NCBI RefSeq assembly: GCF_001746295.1
Contig: NZ_MJAH01000003.1
Location: 428,533 to 492,532 of the forward strand
Reading direction: 5' to 3'
Source: Streptomyces sp. LUP47B
GTDB lineage: Bacteria > Actinomycetota > Actinomycetes > Streptomycetales > Streptomycetaceae
Length of the DNA stretch: 64,000 nt
In this document: positions 16,815 through 25,155 of the stretch, piece after piece
Layout of the letters: each line of letters starts with the position of its first letter
Numbering within the stretch: the first letter of the stretch is position 1
Program-made: the position numbers and the translations under genes
Notes under the pieces: generated by a model
Seen by the model: only the letters and a program-made list of their open reading frames with translations
The model's database searches: none
What the model was told of the DNA's origin: nothing

Positions 16815-17230
16815 GCCGGCCCGTACCCGTCCCCACCGAACTGTCCGAGCCGTTCTGGGACGCGGCCCGACGCGGCGACCTGGTCGTCCCCTACTGCCCC
16901 AACTGCGAACTGCGCTTCTTCGTCCCCGAGCCCGCCTGCCCGGGGTGCATGGCCGCGGACTGGCACTACGCGCCGAGCGCGGGCCGGGGGACCGTCTACT
17001 CGGTGACCGTGGTGCACCGCGCACCCGGCCCGGGCTTCGACACACCCTTCGCGCTCGCCGTGATCGACCTCGACGACGGCGGAACCCTGCTCTCCCACGT
17101 CGACGCCGGCGATCCGGACGCGGTGGCCATCGGCATGCGGGTACGCGTCGACTTCCGGCTCTTCACGGACGAGATCACGCTGCCGTACTTCGTGCCGGAG
17201 TTGACCGAGCCGGTTGACCCACTCTTGTGA
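16811..17230 (+). CDS. DUF35 zinc-ribbon/OB-fold partner of the Ltp2-like aldolase
   Basis: 139 residues. Cys29-PN-Cys32 and Cys43-PG-Cys46 form the zinc ribbon, followed by an OB-fold to about residue 130. The start overlaps the aldolase stop (ATGA), the same arrangement as the pair at 1794/2249. In characterised systems the DUF35 chain is needed for stability and CoA-substrate binding. It is the last gene of the forward unit that begins at 11298. Confidence 0.9.
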   Translation: MSRPVPVPTELSEPFWDAARRGDLVVPYCPNCELRFFVPEPACPGCMAADWHYAPSAGRGTVYSVTVVHRAPGPGFDTPFALAVIDLDDGGTLLSHVDAGDPDAVAIGMRVRVDFRLFTDEITLPYFVPELTEPVDPLL

Positions 17231-17263
17231 AAATTTAGCGAGCTAAGTGTATTTAGATAGCGG
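17229..17263. promoter_or_regulatory. AT-rich element downstream of DUF35 gene and upstream of the conservon
   Basis: AT-rich stretch containing the inverted repeat TTAGC-GA-GCTAA (17235-17246) followed by TATTTAGATAG. It overlaps the last bases of the DUF35 gene and lies 80 bp before the cvnA start. The half-sites resemble the other AT-rich elements of the island, so the conservon may share their regulator. Confidence 0.45.
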
Positions 17264-17342
17264 TATCCGGGGATAGCATCGGCGCGTCATCGTGCGGGCC
17301 CATCGGAGTGGCCTGTCACTTGGAGCATCGCTGGGGACCTCA

Positions 17343-19805
17343 GTGGCAGTGCACGCGCGTGCGTCGAAGAGACAAGGCCCAACGGGCAGCGGAGCCCGGC
17401 GACAACCGTCGCTCCGCACGGTCCTGCTCATCCTGGCTCTGGTGCCCAGTGTGACCCTCGTGGCCCTGTGGCTGGCGAGTTCCGCGCAGCTGTACACGGA
17501 CTGGCAGAGGCAGAAGGACCGCAACGCGGCCTCCAACGCGGCGGCACGTCCGATCATGGCGGCCTTCTTCGACCTCCAGGAGGAACGTCGGCTCAGCGGC
17601 GCGGAGTTGGCCGATCCCGGGGGCTACCAGAAGGCGTTGCGCGCGCAGCGCATCCGCACCGACGCCGATGTCGCGACCGTCCAGGAACTGCCCGACAGCA
17701 ACTGGAGCGCCCCGGACGACATCCGTGCCAACGTCGTCCAGGTGGGCAGGAACCTGCGGAAACTGTCCGACTACCGGGCGGGGGTGGACCAGCGGAACGC
17801 CTCGCAGCAGCAGACGTTCGACCGCTACACGACGCTCATCTCCGGCCAGTTGAACGTGTTCACCACCCTGAGCCATGTGGGTCTCCCCAACATCGACTAT
17901 CTCGCCAGGCCGGCCATCGACTCGGTCTGGGGCATGGAGATGATCTCGCGGGAGAACGCGCTGTTCACCCGCGGCTCGGTGACCGGACGGCTCAACGGCA
18001 CCGAACGCGGGCAGCTCGCCGGATGGATCGGCTCCCAGCACTTCATCTACGACAACAAGATCCTGCCCCTCGTCCCGGACGACCAGGCCGCGCTCTACCG
18101 GAAGCTGATGGCGGGCGGCGCGTGGAAGCAGAAGACGACGGCTGAGCAGAACGTCCTGTCGGGCTCCGGCTCCGATTCCGGGGGCGACGAGGACAAGTTC
18201 TCCAAGGCGCTCGGCACGACGTGGAGCGGCAGCGTCGGGCCGGTCGTCGCCCAGCTCCAGCAGTTCAACACCGCCTACTCCGTGACGCTGACAGCGGCCA
18301 CCGAGAAGGAACTGAACGCGATGGTGCGGCGGTTGGTCATCACCAGCGTGATGGGCGCGGTGGCGGTCCTTCTGGTCGTCCTGGTCAGCGCGATGCTCAC
18401 CCGGACACTGCGCCGCAGGATCTCCGCCCTGCGCGTCGCCGCCCTGGACCTGCAGACCCGCATGCCGGCCGTGGTCGAACGCCTGCGCAGCGGAGACGTC
18501 GTCGACCTGGACGCCGAACTCCCCGCGATCCAGCACGGCGACGACGAACTGGGCCAGCTGGGCCAGGCGCTGAACCTCGCGCGCCACAGCGCGCTGGACA
18601 CGACGATGGCCCAGGTCTCGCAGTTCCGCGGGTTCGAGAAGCTGCTCCAGCGCATCGCCCGCCGTACCCAGCTGCTCATCGGACTCCAGATGAAGAAGCT
18701 CAGTGAGCTGGAGCGCCGGCACGAGGATCCCGAGGTCCTTGAAGGCCTGTTCGACCTCGACCATCTGACCGCCAGGCTGCGGCGCTACGAGGAGAACCTG
18801 GTGATCCTCGGTGGCGGCCAGCCGCAGCGACGCTGGCGCAAGCCCGTCCTGCTGCTGGACGTGCTGCGTTCCGCGCAGAGCGAGGTGCAGGACTACCGGC
18901 GGATCCAGATCGACGTCGAGGACCGGGTGTGGCTGGCCGAGCGCGCGGTCGGCCTGGTGATCCATGTGCTGGCGGAGCTCATGGAGAACGCGGTGGGCTT
19001 CTCGAGGCCGCCGACGCCCGTGGAGGTGTACGCCGCCCGGGTGGGACGCGGTCTCGCGGTGGAGATCGAGGACCGCGGCGTGGGCATGGACCCCGAGCAG
19101 TACGACGAAGCCAACCGGCTGATGACCGAGCCGCCCCGCATGGACGTCATGTCCCGGGCGGACGACGTCAGGCTCGGCCTCTATGTGGTCGCCCGGCTGG
19201 CGCGTGCCCTCGACATCCAGGTGGAACTGCGGCCCTCCTCGTTCGGCGGCACCCGGGTCGTGGTCCTGATCCCCGACGAACTCGTCGTCGAGGCTCCCGG
19301 ACGGACCGCGCCGACACCCGAAGCAGCAGCCGCCGCCTGGCCGCCGCCTCCCGAGGCGGCCGTCGCGGACGTGTCCGGCGTGGAGCACAGGACGGCCCCG
19401 GACGAGGACACGCTGGTGACCGGCCGTGTCGACCTGGCCGCACCCGCGGCCCCTCCGAGTGATGTGTGGACCCGGCCGCCGCGACCCCACCCGGTGCCGC
19501 AGATGGCCGGCGCGCCACAGGGCAACGGAACCCTGCGCGTGGATGCCGCGCCGGACGTGCAACCGCTGCCCAAACGGGTGCGCCTGGCCAGTCTCGCCGA
19601 CGAGCTGCGGGACCCGGCCGCCGGCCAGGCCGCCCAGCCGACCGACGAGCAGACAGCGGTCCGGCGGCCCGCACCCACCCGTTCCGGCGCGACGATCGGT
19701 GCCTTCCAGCGCCAGTCCCGGATGGTCCGGCGTGATGTTCCCCCGACCGACCACGAACCCACCGACGTGCTGCCGCAACGTAGACGGATCCCGACGGAAG
19801 ACTGA
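17343..19805 (+). CDS. cvnA: Conservon sensor histidine-kinase-like protein CvnA (nitrate-sensor type)
   Basis: 820 residues from GTG 17343 (GGGGA 5 nt upstream; GTG 17292 would add 17 residues). A membrane helix (~25-45), an extracellular all-helical NIT-like region (~50-320), a second helix (~328-352), a HAMP-like linker and an ATPase domain follow. The N-box is ELMENAVGFS, the G1 box EDRGVGMD, and the G2 region LGLYVVARLA. No clear phospho-acceptor His box is visible, as in other CvnA proteins. The C-terminal ~200 residues are Pro/Ala-rich and probably disordered. CvnA binds CvnB-D at the membrane in a G-protein-like complex. Confidence 0.88.
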   Translation: MAVHARASKRQGPTGSGARRQPSLRTVLLILALVPSVTLVALWLASSAQLYTDWQRQKDRNAASNAAARPIMAAFFDLQEERRLSGAELADPGGYQKALRAQRIRTDADVATVQELPDSNWSAPDDIRANVVQVGRNLRKLSDYRAGVDQRNASQQQTFDRYTTLISGQLNVFTTLSHVGLPNIDYLARPAIDSVWGMEMISRENALFTRGSVTGRLNGTERGQLAGWIGSQHFIYDNKILPLVPDDQAALYRKLMAGGAWKQKTTAEQNVLSGSGSDSGGDEDKFSKALGTTWSGSVGPVVAQLQQFNTAYSVTLTAATEKELNAMVRRLVITSVMGAVAVLLVVLVSAMLTRTLRRRISALRVAALDLQTRMPAVVERLRSGDVVDLDAELPAIQHGDDELGQLGQALNLARHSALDTTMAQVSQFRGFEKLLQRIARRTQLLIGLQMKKLSELERRHEDPEVLEGLFDLDHLTARLRRYEENLVILGGGQPQRRWRKPVLLLDVLRSAQSEVQDYRRIQIDVEDRVWLAERAVGLVIHVLAELMENAVGFSRPPTPVEVYAARVGRGLAVEIEDRGVGMDPEQYDEANRLMTEPPRMDVMSRADDVRLGLYVVARLARALDIQVELRPSSFGGTRVVVLIPDELVVEAPGRTAPTPEAAAAAWPPPPEAAVADVSGVEHRTAPDEDTLVTGRVDLAAPAAPPSDVWTRPPRPHPVPQMAGAPQGNGTLRVDAAPDVQPLPKRVRLASLADELRDPAAGQAAQPTDEQTAVRRPAPTRSGATIGAFQRQSRMVRRDVPPTDHEPTDVLPQRRRIPTED

Positions 19806-19807
19806 CC

Positions 19808-20242
19808 ATGACAATGCGAACGACCGCGACCCATCCGGACCTCGACTGGTTGCTGGACGGCCTGGTCGAACAGGTTCCCGGTACGCACCACGCCATCGTG
19901 CTGTCCGACGACGGGCTGGTGGTCAGCCAGTCCCGCACCATCGCCCGCGGCGACGCCGAGCGCCTCGCCGCCATCGCCACCGGCCAGCAGTCCCTGGCCC
20001 GCGGCGTCGGGCAGCTGTTCGGTGGCGGTTCGGTGCACCAGGTCATCGTCGAGCTGGACGACCTGTGGCTGTTCATCTCCGCCGCGGGCCGCGGCACTCA
20101 TCTGGCCGTCGTGGCCTCCCAGGAGGTGGACGCCGAGTTGATGACCGTGGCCATGCACACCTTGATGCAGCAGGTGGGCCAGCGCATGAGCACCGAGACG
20201 CGCTTCGGGGCGCCCGCCGACGAGCGCGGTGTACGTGAGTGA
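19808..20242 (+). CDS. cvnB: Conservon roadblock/LC7 protein CvnB
   Basis: 144 residues of roadblock/LC7 fold, with LDWLLDGLVEQVPG at the N-terminus and HAIVLSDDGLVVSQS (~28-42) as the characteristic sheet. Roadblock proteins regulate small GTPases; in conservons CvnB links the CvnA kinase-like protein to the CvnD GTPase. It begins 2 bp after cvnA and overlaps cvnC by four bases. Confidence 0.92.
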   Translation: MTMRTTATHPDLDWLLDGLVEQVPGTHHAIVLSDDGLVVSQSRTIARGDAERLAAIATGQQSLARGVGQLFGGGSVHQVIVELDDLWLFISAAGRGTHLAVVASQEVDAELMTVAMHTLMQQVGQRMSTETRFGAPADERGVRE

Positions 20243-20628
20243 GCCACTGGATGGACGACCTGGAGTCGGGGGACGCTGAAGAGCTGTCGGTCAGGCCCTA
20301 CACGATCACCCAGGGCCGGACGGCACCCGCGCGCGACGACCTCACTCTGATCACCCTCGTGACGACCGTCGAACCGGCCCCCGGCCGGTCCGGACTGCGG
20401 GGCCTGCAACCCGAGCACCGCTCGATCCTCCAGCAGTGCCGGGCCCCCGCCGCGGTGGCGGAGATCGCCGCGGAACTGAACCTGCCCGTGGCGGTCACGA
20501 AAATCCTGATCGACGACCTGGTCGCGCTGGGCAGGGCGACAACCCGTCCGCCGATCGCTGTAGCAGTAGGAAACACAATGGACATGACACTTCTTCGGGC
20601 GGTGAGGGATGGCCTTCGCAGACTCTGA
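20239..20628 (+). CDS. cvnC: Conservon DUF742 protein CvnC
   Basis: 129 residues starting at a GTG that overlaps cvnB. The VRPYTITQGRT segment (18-28) and the winged-helix-like EIAAELNLPVAVTKILIDDLVALG (~75-100) define DUF742. A role in the CvnA-D complex is known only in outline. Its 3' end overlaps cvnD by 20 bases. Confidence 0.9.
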   Translation: MSHWMDDLESGDAEELSVRPYTITQGRTAPARDDLTLITLVTTVEPAPGRSGLRGLQPEHRSILQQCRAPAAVAEIAAELNLPVAVTKILIDDLVALGRATTRPPIAVAVGNTMDMTLLRAVRDGLRRL

Positions 20629-21205
20629 CCCCGCGGGCCGGGCCTACGACGGCTCGGCACCCGCGGCGGTCAAGATCCTTGTGGCCGGTGGCTTCGGTGT
20701 GGGCAAGACGACCCTGGTCGGGGCGGTGAGCGAGGTGGCGCCGCTGCGCACCGAGGAGTACCTGACCGTGGCGAGCGTGGGCGTCGACGACGTCGAGGGC
20801 GTCGAGCGCAAGGCCACCACCACGGTGGCCATGGACTTCGGCCGCATCATGGTCAACCCCCGACTGGTGGTCTACCTCTTCGGGACGCCCGGCCAGGAGC
20901 GCTTCTGGTTCATGTGGAACGACCTCGTGCACGGCGCGCTCGGTGCGGTGGTCATCGCCGACACCCGCCGGCTGGAGTCCAGTTTCGCGTCCATCGACTT
21001 CTTCGAGAGCCGTGGCATCCCCTTCGTGATCGGCGTCAACTGCTTCCACGGGCACCAGGAACGCAGCGAGCGGGAGATCCGCGAAGCGCTCGACCTCGAT
21101 CCGGAAGTCCCCTTGGTGATGGGGGACATGCGACAGCGGGCGGTCGGCCGCGACCTGCTGCTCGCGCTGGCCGAACATCTTATTGCCGCGAACTCGGTAA
21201 CCTAG
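20609..21205 (+). CDS. cvnD: Conservon small GTPase CvnD
   Basis: 198 residues. P-loop GGFGVGKTT (27-35) and switch II GTPGQERF show an intact GTPase. The guanine-specificity loop reads NCFHG instead of NKxD, typical of the MglA/CvnD group. It completes a four-gene conservon; there is no cvnE cytochrome P450 downstream. The neighbouring catabolic genes raise the possibility that this conservon senses or gates the pathway, but that is inference from position only. Confidence 0.92.
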   Translation: MAFADSDPAGRAYDGSAPAAVKILVAGGFGVGKTTLVGAVSEVAPLRTEEYLTVASVGVDDVEGVERKATTTVAMDFGRIMVNPRLVVYLFGTPGQERFWFMWNDLVHGALGAVVIADTRRLESSFASIDFFESRGIPFVIGVNCFHGHQERSEREIREALDLDPEVPLVMGDMRQRAVGRDLLLALAEHLIAANSVT

Positions 21206-21229
21206 TTCAATCAGTTATCTAGTAGAGTT
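21200..21229. promoter_or_regulatory. AT-rich element between cvnD and the GntR regulator gene
   Basis: Contains AATCAGTTATCTAG (21209-21222). The AATCAGTTA core recurs at 35700 and, on the opposite strand, at 52875, and a close variant is at 30737. It lies about 65 bp before the regulator start, so it is a candidate autoregulatory site. Confidence 0.5.
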
Positions 21230-21290
21230 GGCCGTCTACCCGGTGCTCGGGCTGTGTCCCGCACCTGTGGGTCGGACGGAGGTGGGCCCG

Positions 21291-22082
21291 GTGATGAGTG
21301 CGTCGGGACGGCAGGGCGGTGGCGGTGGGGGCGTGAACGGCGTCAAGGTCCGCGTCCCCAAGATGGCCGAGCTGGTGGCGGCACAGCTGCGCCGCAAGAT
21401 CGTGCGCGGGGAGCTGGCCGAGGGCGAGGCGCTGCCGGCCGAGTCGGCGCTCATGGCGGAGTTCGCCGTCTCCCGGCCGACGCTGCGTGAGGCGTTCCGG
21501 GTGCTGGAGTCGGAGTCGCTCATCAGCGTGCGCCGGGGCGCCCGGGGCGGGGCACGGGTGCAGACCCCGGAAGGCACCGTCGCGGCCCGGTACGCCGGCG
21601 TGGTCCTCGAATACCGGGGCACCACCCTCAAGGACGTCTACGACGCCCGTACGGTGATCGAGGCGCCGTGCGCCGGGCTGCTGGCCGAGGGGCGCACGGA
21701 CGAGGACCTGGTGCGGCTGCGGGCCGCCGTCGCCGAGGCCGAGGCACTCATGGACGACCCGTCGGCCTTCATCCGCGCCCACATGGAGTTCCACGCCCTG
21801 GTCGTCGAACTGGCGGGCAACGAGACGCTGAGCGTCCTCAACGGCATGGTCCGGCACATCATCGACCAGGCGAACTGGTCCCACGTCGACCTGGACGCCG
21901 GCAGCCCCGAGAACGTACGGGCCAACCGCCGGGGCTTCCGCGCCCACGGCGCGCTCGTCGAACTGGTCGCCGCGCGCCGGACCGAGGCCGCGGAGGAACT
22001 GTGGCGTCTCCACCTCCAGGAGGCCGAGGACTACCTGCTGCAGAACAGGTCCATGACCACCGTCCTGGACCTGCTCGGCTGA
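21291..22082 (+). CDS. FadR-type GntR/FCD transcriptional regulator 1
   Basis: 263 residues from GTG 21291 (GGAGGT 7 nt upstream; ATG 21294 is equally possible). The winged helix (~20-90) carries the recognition helix SRPTLREAFRVLESESLI and the wing VRRGARGGARV. The FCD ligand domain (~100-250) is all-helical, with conserved Asp/His metal-site residues such as HMEFHALV. FCD regulators usually repress acid-catabolic genes and release DNA on binding an acid or acyl-CoA. It is a close paralogue of the regulator at 52955; both wing and recognition helix are nearly identical. Confidence 0.9.
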   Translation: MMSASGRQGGGGGGVNGVKVRVPKMAELVAAQLRRKIVRGELAEGEALPAESALMAEFAVSRPTLREAFRVLESESLISVRRGARGGARVQTPEGTVAARYAGVVLEYRGTTLKDVYDARTVIEAPCAGLLAEGRTDEDLVRLRAAVAEAEALMDDPSAFIRAHMEFHALVVELAGNETLSVLNGMVRHIIDQANWSHVDLDAGSPENVRANRRGFRAHGALVELVAARRTEAAEELWRLHLQEAEDYLLQNRSMTTVLDLLG

Positions 22083-22089
22083 CGCGACG

Positions 22090-23112
22090 TCACGTGCTGT
22101 GGAGCTCCTCGACGATGGGCTCCCACACCTCGGCGTCGATCTCGTACGCCGTGTAGAAGGACACCCTGTCGACCAGCGCCCCGTACCGGCGCCGGATCTC
22201 GCTCGCGACCCGCTCCGGTTCCGCCACGACCGCGAAGGTGTGCAGCACCTCGTCGTCGACGAGGCGGCTCATCGCCTCCCACTTGTCCTCGCGCCGGGAC
22301 GTCGACAAGGTGTGGAGCTCGTCGCCGAGTTCACCCCACCCGTGCAGCTCCAGCACCCCGCGGTAGGCGGGTGTGCTGCCGTAGAACGCGATCTGGGCGC
22401 GGGTGCCGTCGATCGCGCGGGTCATCTCCTCCTCCGTGCGGCCGGTCGCGGTCAGCAGCAGATGGGAGACGGCGAAGTCGGCCCGCGTACGGCCGGACGC
22501 GGCGAGCCCCGCCTCCACGGTCGGCAGGGTCACCTCCCGCATGTACCGCTCGGTGGTGAAGCCGTGCGCGAGGAGCCCGTCGGCGACCTCGCCCGCCACC
22601 CGGGTCATCGCCTGGCCGACCGCGGCGACGAACACCTTGGGCGCGCCGCCGGGAGCGGGCGGGGGAGAGAAGAAGGGCGACATCAGGGTGTGCGAGTAGA
22701 AGTCGCCGCGGAAGTCGAGCTTCTCGCCCTCGTTCCAGCAGGCCCAGATCGCGTGCAGCGCGCTCACGTACTCCCGCATGCGGGCCGCGGGCCGGCTCCA
22801 CGGCATGTCGAAGCGTCGCTCGATGTGCGGCTTGATCTGGCTGCCGAGACCGAGCGAGAACCGTCCGCCCGCGTAGGTCTGCAGGTCGTGCGCGGTGTAC
22901 GCGAGCTGCATGGGGGAGCGGGCGAAGGCGACCGCGATGGCCGTGCCGACCTCGAGGCGGTCGGTGTGCTCGGCCGCCAGCATCAGCGGCAGGAAGGGGT
23001 CGTGCTTGGACTCCGACGCCCACAGGCCGTCGTAGCCGGCCTTCTCGTGGTGCCGGGCCTCCTCCACGACCTCCGTGGTGCTCCACACATTGAGCTTGCC
23101 GTCGACCTTCAT
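22090..23112 (-). CDS. Luciferase-like (LLM) F420- or flavin-dependent oxidoreductase
   Basis: 340 residues. The start at 23112 overlaps the dehydrogenase stop (ATGA); a longer in-frame extension to 23304 lies inside the dehydrogenase gene and is rejected. GYDGLWASESKHDPFLP (~30) and GRFSLGLGSQIKPHIERRF (~90-108) are the hallmark LLM segments, the latter close to F420-dependent methylenetetrahydromethanopterin-reductase-like proteins. Such enzymes perform F420 hydride transfers or FMNH2 monooxygenations; the substrate here is unknown. It is the last gene of the reverse crotonase-dehydrogenase-LLM operon. Confidence 0.85.
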   Translation of the reverse strand: MKVDGKLNVWSTTEVVEEARHHEKAGYDGLWASESKHDPFLPLMLAAEHTDRLEVGTAIAVAFARSPMQLAYTAHDLQTYAGGRFSLGLGSQIKPHIERRFDMPWSRPAARMREYVSALHAIWACWNEGEKLDFRGDFYSHTLMSPFFSPPPAPGGAPKVFVAAVGQAMTRVAGEVADGLLAHGFTTERYMREVTLPTVEAGLAASGRTRADFAVSHLLLTATGRTEEEMTRAIDGTRAQIAFYGSTPAYRGVLELHGWGELGDELHTLSTSRREDKWEAMSRLVDDEVLHTFAVVAEPERVASEIRRRYGALVDRVSFYTAYEIDAEVWEPIVEELHST

Positions 23113-24266
23113 GCCGCTCCCTTGTCCTTTTCCGTGCCGATATCCATGCCGATGCGCCGTGCGAGCAGCTCCCGGTGGTACGCCGGATCCCCGAACAGCA
23201 GCTGTGACGTCTTGGCCCGCTTCAGATAGAGGTGGGCCGGGTGCTCCCAGGTGAAGCCGATGCCGCCGTGCACCTGGATGTTCTCCTGCGCGGCCTGTAC
23301 ACACGCGTCGGAACAGAACGCCTTCGCCAGACTCGCCACGGCGGGCAGCTCCGGGTCCGCGCTCTCGGAGTTCTCCGACGCGAGCAGCGCGTAGTGGGCG
23401 GCGGCGCGCGCCGACTCCACCTCCAGGAGGACATCGGCGAGCAGATGCTTGACGGCCTGGAAGGAGCCGATGGGCCGTCCGAACTGGTGGCGCACCTTGG
23501 CGTACTCCACCGCCATGTCGAGCGCGCGGGAGGCCACCCCGACCTGCTCGGCGGCCAGCGCCACCGCGGCCCGGTCGAGCACCTGCGCCACCAGGTCCCA
23601 GCCGTCGCCGTGCGTACGCAGCCGGGTCGCCGGTACGTCCTGGTAGTCGAGGCGGGCCTGGCGGCGGGTCGGGTCCATCGTGGGCAGCGGTGTACGGGTC
23701 AGGCCGGTCGCGTCGCCGTCCACCCAGAAGATCCCTATGCCGTCAACGGTCCGGGCGACGGTGAGGACGACATCGGCGGTGGCGCCGTCGAGGACGAACG
23801 TCTTGTGCCCGCTCAGCAGCCAACTCCCGTTGCTCTCCCGGGCGGTGAGCCCGACCCCCGCCGCGTCCCAGCGGGCCGAGTCCTCGGTCAGGGCCAGGGT
23901 CCCGACGAGTTCACCGGAGGCCAGGCCCGGCAACAGGCGCTTGCGGGCGTCCTCGTCGGCGCAGCGCAGCAGGGTAGTCGTCGCCAGCACGGCCGAGGAC
24001 AGGAACGGCGCGCACAGCAGCGCACGGCCCATCTCCTCCATCACCACGCCCACCTCGACCGGCCCGCACCCGGCACCGCCGTACTCCTCGGGGACCGCCA
24101 GGCCCTGCAGTCCGAGCTCCGTCCCCATCCGGCGCCACAGCGCCCGGTCGAAGCCCTCGGGCGTCTCCATCAGGCGCCGCGTCTCGGTCTCGGGCGAGGT
24201 GCGGGCCAGGAACGCCCGTACGGTGCGCCCCAGTTCCTCCTGCTCCTCGCTGAACGCGAAGTCCAT
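23109..24266 (-). CDS. Acyl-CoA dehydrogenase, beta-type subunit (FadE family)
   Basis: 385 residues, of the same type as the subunits at 4658 and 30808: MDFAFSEEQEELGRTVRAF at the start, RHQFGRPIGSFQAVKH near 260 and NIQVHGGIGFTWEHPAHLY near 345, no C-terminal EGT/GGT box. Unlike the other two, no alpha-type dehydrogenase gene is adjacent, so its partner may be encoded elsewhere in the island (31948 or 3414), or it may act alone. It is 3 bp from the crotonase stop upstream and overlaps the LLM start downstream. Confidence 0.87.
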   Translation of the reverse strand: MDFAFSEEQEELGRTVRAFLARTSPETETRRLMETPEGFDRALWRRMGTELGLQGLAVPEEYGGAGCGPVEVGVVMEEMGRALLCAPFLSSAVLATTTLLRCADEDARKRLLPGLASGELVGTLALTEDSARWDAAGVGLTARESNGSWLLSGHKTFVLDGATADVVLTVARTVDGIGIFWVDGDATGLTRTPLPTMDPTRRQARLDYQDVPATRLRTHGDGWDLVAQVLDRAAVALAAEQVGVASRALDMAVEYAKVRHQFGRPIGSFQAVKHLLADVLLEVESARAAAHYALLASENSESADPELPAVASLAKAFCSDACVQAAQENIQVHGGIGFTWEHPAHLYLKRAKTSQLLFGDPAYHRELLARRIGMDIGTEKDKGAA

Positions 24267-24269
24267 CCC

Positions 24270-25067
24270 TCAGCCCTCCCCGGCGGTCCGGCGACGGGCG
24301 CGGGACGTGATGATCTTCTCGACGACGGCGATGTGGTCCGGCGAGTGCATGGTCTCCTGCTCGGCGAGCAGGGCGGGTTCCAGCACGGTGGCGAGCGCCT
24401 GCTCCAGATGCAGGTTGACCGCGCGCTTGGTCTCGCGCAGCGCCTGTGCGGGCAGGGCGGCCAGTCGCCCGGCGAGGTCCATGGCCTCGTCCAGGAGCTT
24501 GTCCTTGGGTACGGCGCGGTTGGCGATGCCCAGCCGGACCGCCTCCTCGGCGCTCACTCGGTCGCCGAGGAACAGCAGTTCCTTCGCGCGGGTCAGGCCG
24601 ACGAGCAGCGGGAGGACGAGTGCGCCGCCGTCGCCGGCGACGAGTCCTACCTGGACGTGGGGGTCCGCGATATAGGCGTCGTCGGCCATCAGGACCAGGT
24701 CGCTCAGCAGCGCCAGGCTGCATCCGAGCCCCACCGCGGGCCCGTTGACAGCTGCGATCACCGGCAGCGGGCAGCGGACCATGCCGGTGATGATCCGCCG
24801 GGCCTCGTCGACGTTCCGCTCCCGGAAGGCGCGGTCGCGCTGGACCCGGGTCATGATGTCGAAGTTGCCCCCGGCGCTGAACGCCCGGCCGCGCCCGGTG
24901 AGCACGACCACCCGGGCCTCCGGGTCGTCGGCGAGCGAGTCCCACAGCGACGCGAGACCCGCGTGCAGCTCCTCGCTCATCGCGTTGAGCTGGTCGGGCC
25001 GGTTCAGCTCGATCAGCCGGACCGGCCCGACGGCCGTCACCAAGAGGTCCGTCATCTCCACCGCCAT
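24270..25067 (-). CDS. Crotonase-family protein lacking the hydratase glutamates
   Basis: 265 residues of crotonase fold (oxyanion region [13 protein letters not shown], ~58-70). At the two positions where hydratases have Glu it has Ser117 (GLGCSLALLSD) and a PHVQVGLVAGDGG segment without Glu. It may be an isomerase, hydrolase or retro-aldol type crotonase rather than a hydratase. ATG at residue 5 is an alternative start. First gene of the reverse operon, 88 bp from the divergent crotonase at 25156, with an AT-rich element between. Confidence 0.87.
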   Translation of the reverse strand: MAVEMTDLLVTAVGPVRLIELNRPDQLNAMSEELHAGLASLWDSLADDPEARVVVLTGRGRAFSAGGNFDIMTRVQRDRAFRERNVDEARRIITGMVRCPLPVIAAVNGPAVGLGCSLALLSDLVLMADDAYIADPHVQVGLVAGDGGALVLPLLVGLTRAKELLFLGDRVSAEEAVRLGIANRAVPKDKLLDEAMDLAGRLAALPAQALRETKRAVNLHLEQALATVLEPALLAEQETMHSPDHIAVVEKIITSRARRRTAGEG

Positions 25068-25085
25068 CAGTCATCATCGAACGAG

Positions 25086-25120
25086 TCAGTAGAGTTGAAT
25101 GCTATAACTAATTAAGCTTT
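25086..25120. promoter_or_regulatory. AT-rich element between two divergent crotonase operons
   Basis: Sequence includes TCAGTAGAGTTGAATG and CTATAACTAATTAAGC. It lies 18 bp before the reverse crotonase start and about 35 bp before the forward one, so it could control both. It is a looser match to the recurring element than the copies at 30714 and 52855. Confidence 0.45.
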
Positions 25121-25155
25121 CTGGAAACGGCTCGCCGGAGTGACGGAGGACGCGT

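Noticed and set aside
17343..21205. Conservon kinase as an ordinary two-component sensor
   Set aside because: No response regulator gene follows, there is no clear His phospho-acceptor box, and the roadblock, DUF742 and GTPase genes identify a conservon.
23113..23304. 64-residue N-terminal extension of the LLM oxidoreductase
   Set aside because: The extension is out-of-frame translation of the dehydrogenase 3' end; the ATG at 23112 overlaps the dehydrogenase stop as a normal coupled start.
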